From Oscillospiraceae bacterium (GTDB taxonomy: Bacteria; Bacillota; Clostridia; Oscillospirales; Ruminococcaceae): a DNA stretch of 24,415 nt. This document shows, in pieces, positions 23,918 to 24,415 of this stretch. The notes beneath the pieces were generated by a model. The model worked only from the letters and a program-made list of their open reading frames with translations, was not told the DNA's origin and searched no databases. Positions within the stretch are counted from its first letter, which is position 1; the number at the start of each line of letters is the position of its first letter. The stretch is from NCBI GenBank assembly GCA_019416775.1, contig DXWR01000218.1, positions 1-24,415 of the forward strand, given 5' to 3'. Both the position numbers and the translations under genes were made by a program.

Positions 23918-24415
23918 TTATTCTTCTACATCGTATTCCGTTTCCAGTTCGTCCCAAGTCCGGGAAGAGGGGCATTTCCAGAGATACAGATAGTTGCCTG
24001 CAGGGTCTTCGATCACCGCATGAGGCTGCCAGCTCTGCTTGCTGTCGTCTAAAGGCTTGGCTAAAGCAGATTTGCTCTTGTCCAAAATCAATTTTCCGCC
24101 ATGGTCAATCATCTTCTGAATGGTTTCTTCCAAAGGAGATTCCATATCAATTTCCATAAAGGGACCAATCTTTTCCAGTTCAGCTGGCGCCCAGTGCATA
24201 AACAAGTTCATGTGACCGGGGGTGACGCCTTCATAGTCATATTGAGCCGGACCAGTAGCCACCAGCAAACCAGGATGGGGATCTCCGGCAGGGATACCGC
24301 TGGCTGCTTCCGGGGTTTCAATCATGTCCCAACCAAATACATGAAGATAAAAATTCTGAAACCGTTTCAGATCCTGATAGGTCATCACCATCAGCCGAGT
24401 CCGTCCATGGAGACT
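23918..24415 (-). CDS. VOC-family protein, tandem copy C (5' end outside window)
   Basis: Partial gene: the stop codon is at 23918, but the reading frame stays open to the window edge. The eight codons at the edge (SLHGRTRL) match residues 21-28 of the other copies, so about 20 N-terminal residues are missing. An internal ATG at 24391 is not the start. The visible part has the same TPGHMN, HWAP and WDELETEYDVEE segments as copies A and B. It has Leu-Met in place of the Cys found after GRTR, and Pro-Phe-Met at the GCF/GCV position. It is the most divergent of the three. Further copies or the operon promoter may lie beyond the window. Confidence 0.85.
   Translation of the reverse strand, partial: SLHGRTRLMVMTYQDLKRFQNFYLHVFGWDMIETPEAASGIPAGDPHPGLLVATGPAQYDYEGVTPGHMNLFMHWAPAELEKIGPFMEIDMESPLEETIQKMIDHGGKLILDKSKSALAKPLDDSKQSWQPHAVIEDPAGNYLYLWKCPSSRTWDELETEYDVEE

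Larger units (their letters stand above)
22768..24415 (-). repeat. Tandem array of three VOC genes
   Basis: Three direct repeats of about 575 bases each contain a VOC gene and its short intergenic leader. The leader upstream of copies A and B is nearly the same (taagaaagga-c/g-cag-t/c-ggaat). Copies A and B are complete and the third is cut by the window end. The repeats have diverged mostly by silent and conservative changes, indicating recent tandem duplication within the operon. Confidence 0.85.

Noticed and set aside
14435..24415. A functional link between the methylglyoxal synthase-like gene and the VOC (glyoxalase-fold) array
   Set aside because: They are on opposite strands, separated by a bidirectional terminator and several kilobases. 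The synthase-like protein lacks catalytic residues and the VOC proteins lack glyoxalase metal ligands.
22768..24415. Repeat array read as CRISPR or an insertion sequence
   Set aside because: The repeats are whole coding genes of about 575 bases with leaders, without spacers, terminal inverted repeats or a transposase.

Overview
This window looks like a chromosomal segment of a low-oxygen gut-type Gram-positive bacterium, most likely a clostridial Oscillospiraceae-like Firmicute. This is an inference from several signals: strong AGGAGG-type ribosome sites, a TPP riboswitch driving the ECF thiamine component ThiT, a zapA-U32-maf-mreBCD-PBP2-minD-mgsA gene order, and a lipoprotein-type sugar-binding protein. 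I saw no phage genes, transposase, tRNA, rRNA or CRISPR array.

Region 1 (1-4383, minus strand) is housekeeping. hisS and aspS are coupled, with 2 bases between them. A class II fructose-bisphosphate aldolase (fba) lies upstream and ends in a clear terminator. Region 2 (4443-5350, plus) is a self-contained thiamine unit: a sigma-A promoter, a TPP riboswitch, an intrinsic terminator, thiT, then two more terminator hairpins. Region 3 (5373-14968, plus) is a cell-shape and division block: zapA, a U32 peptidase-family protein, maf, mreB, mreC, mreD, PBP2, a minD-like gene and an mgsA-like gene. Good promoters precede zapA, mreB and minD, and a terminator-like hairpin separates mreB from mreC. The last two genes are unusual. 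The MinD-like protein ends before the usual membrane-targeting helix and has no minC or minE beside it. The MgsA-like protein has replaced three active-site residues, including the catalytic aspartate.

Region 4 (24415 down to 14999, minus) is one tightly packed gene train. It holds at least three near-identical VOC-fold proteins (the first cut by the window edge), a fourth VOC protein with an N-terminal rubredoxin-like knuckle domain, a GH1 beta-glucosidase of the 6-phospho-glucosidase type, a complete ribose-type ABC importer (ATPase, permease, binding lipoprotein, second permease), and two small paralogous proteins of unknown function. A bidirectional terminator at 14921-14968 separates it from the convergent mgsA-like gene.

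The simplest reading of region 4 is uptake and hydrolysis of a glycoside, with the VOC and small proteins acting on the sugar or the released aglycone. The substrate and the role of the VOC array cannot be read from sequence. This is the best candidate here for an undescribed system. All internal gaps longer than 300 bases are accounted for: the only one, 4258-4652, holds the fba and thiT promoters, the riboswitch and its terminator.
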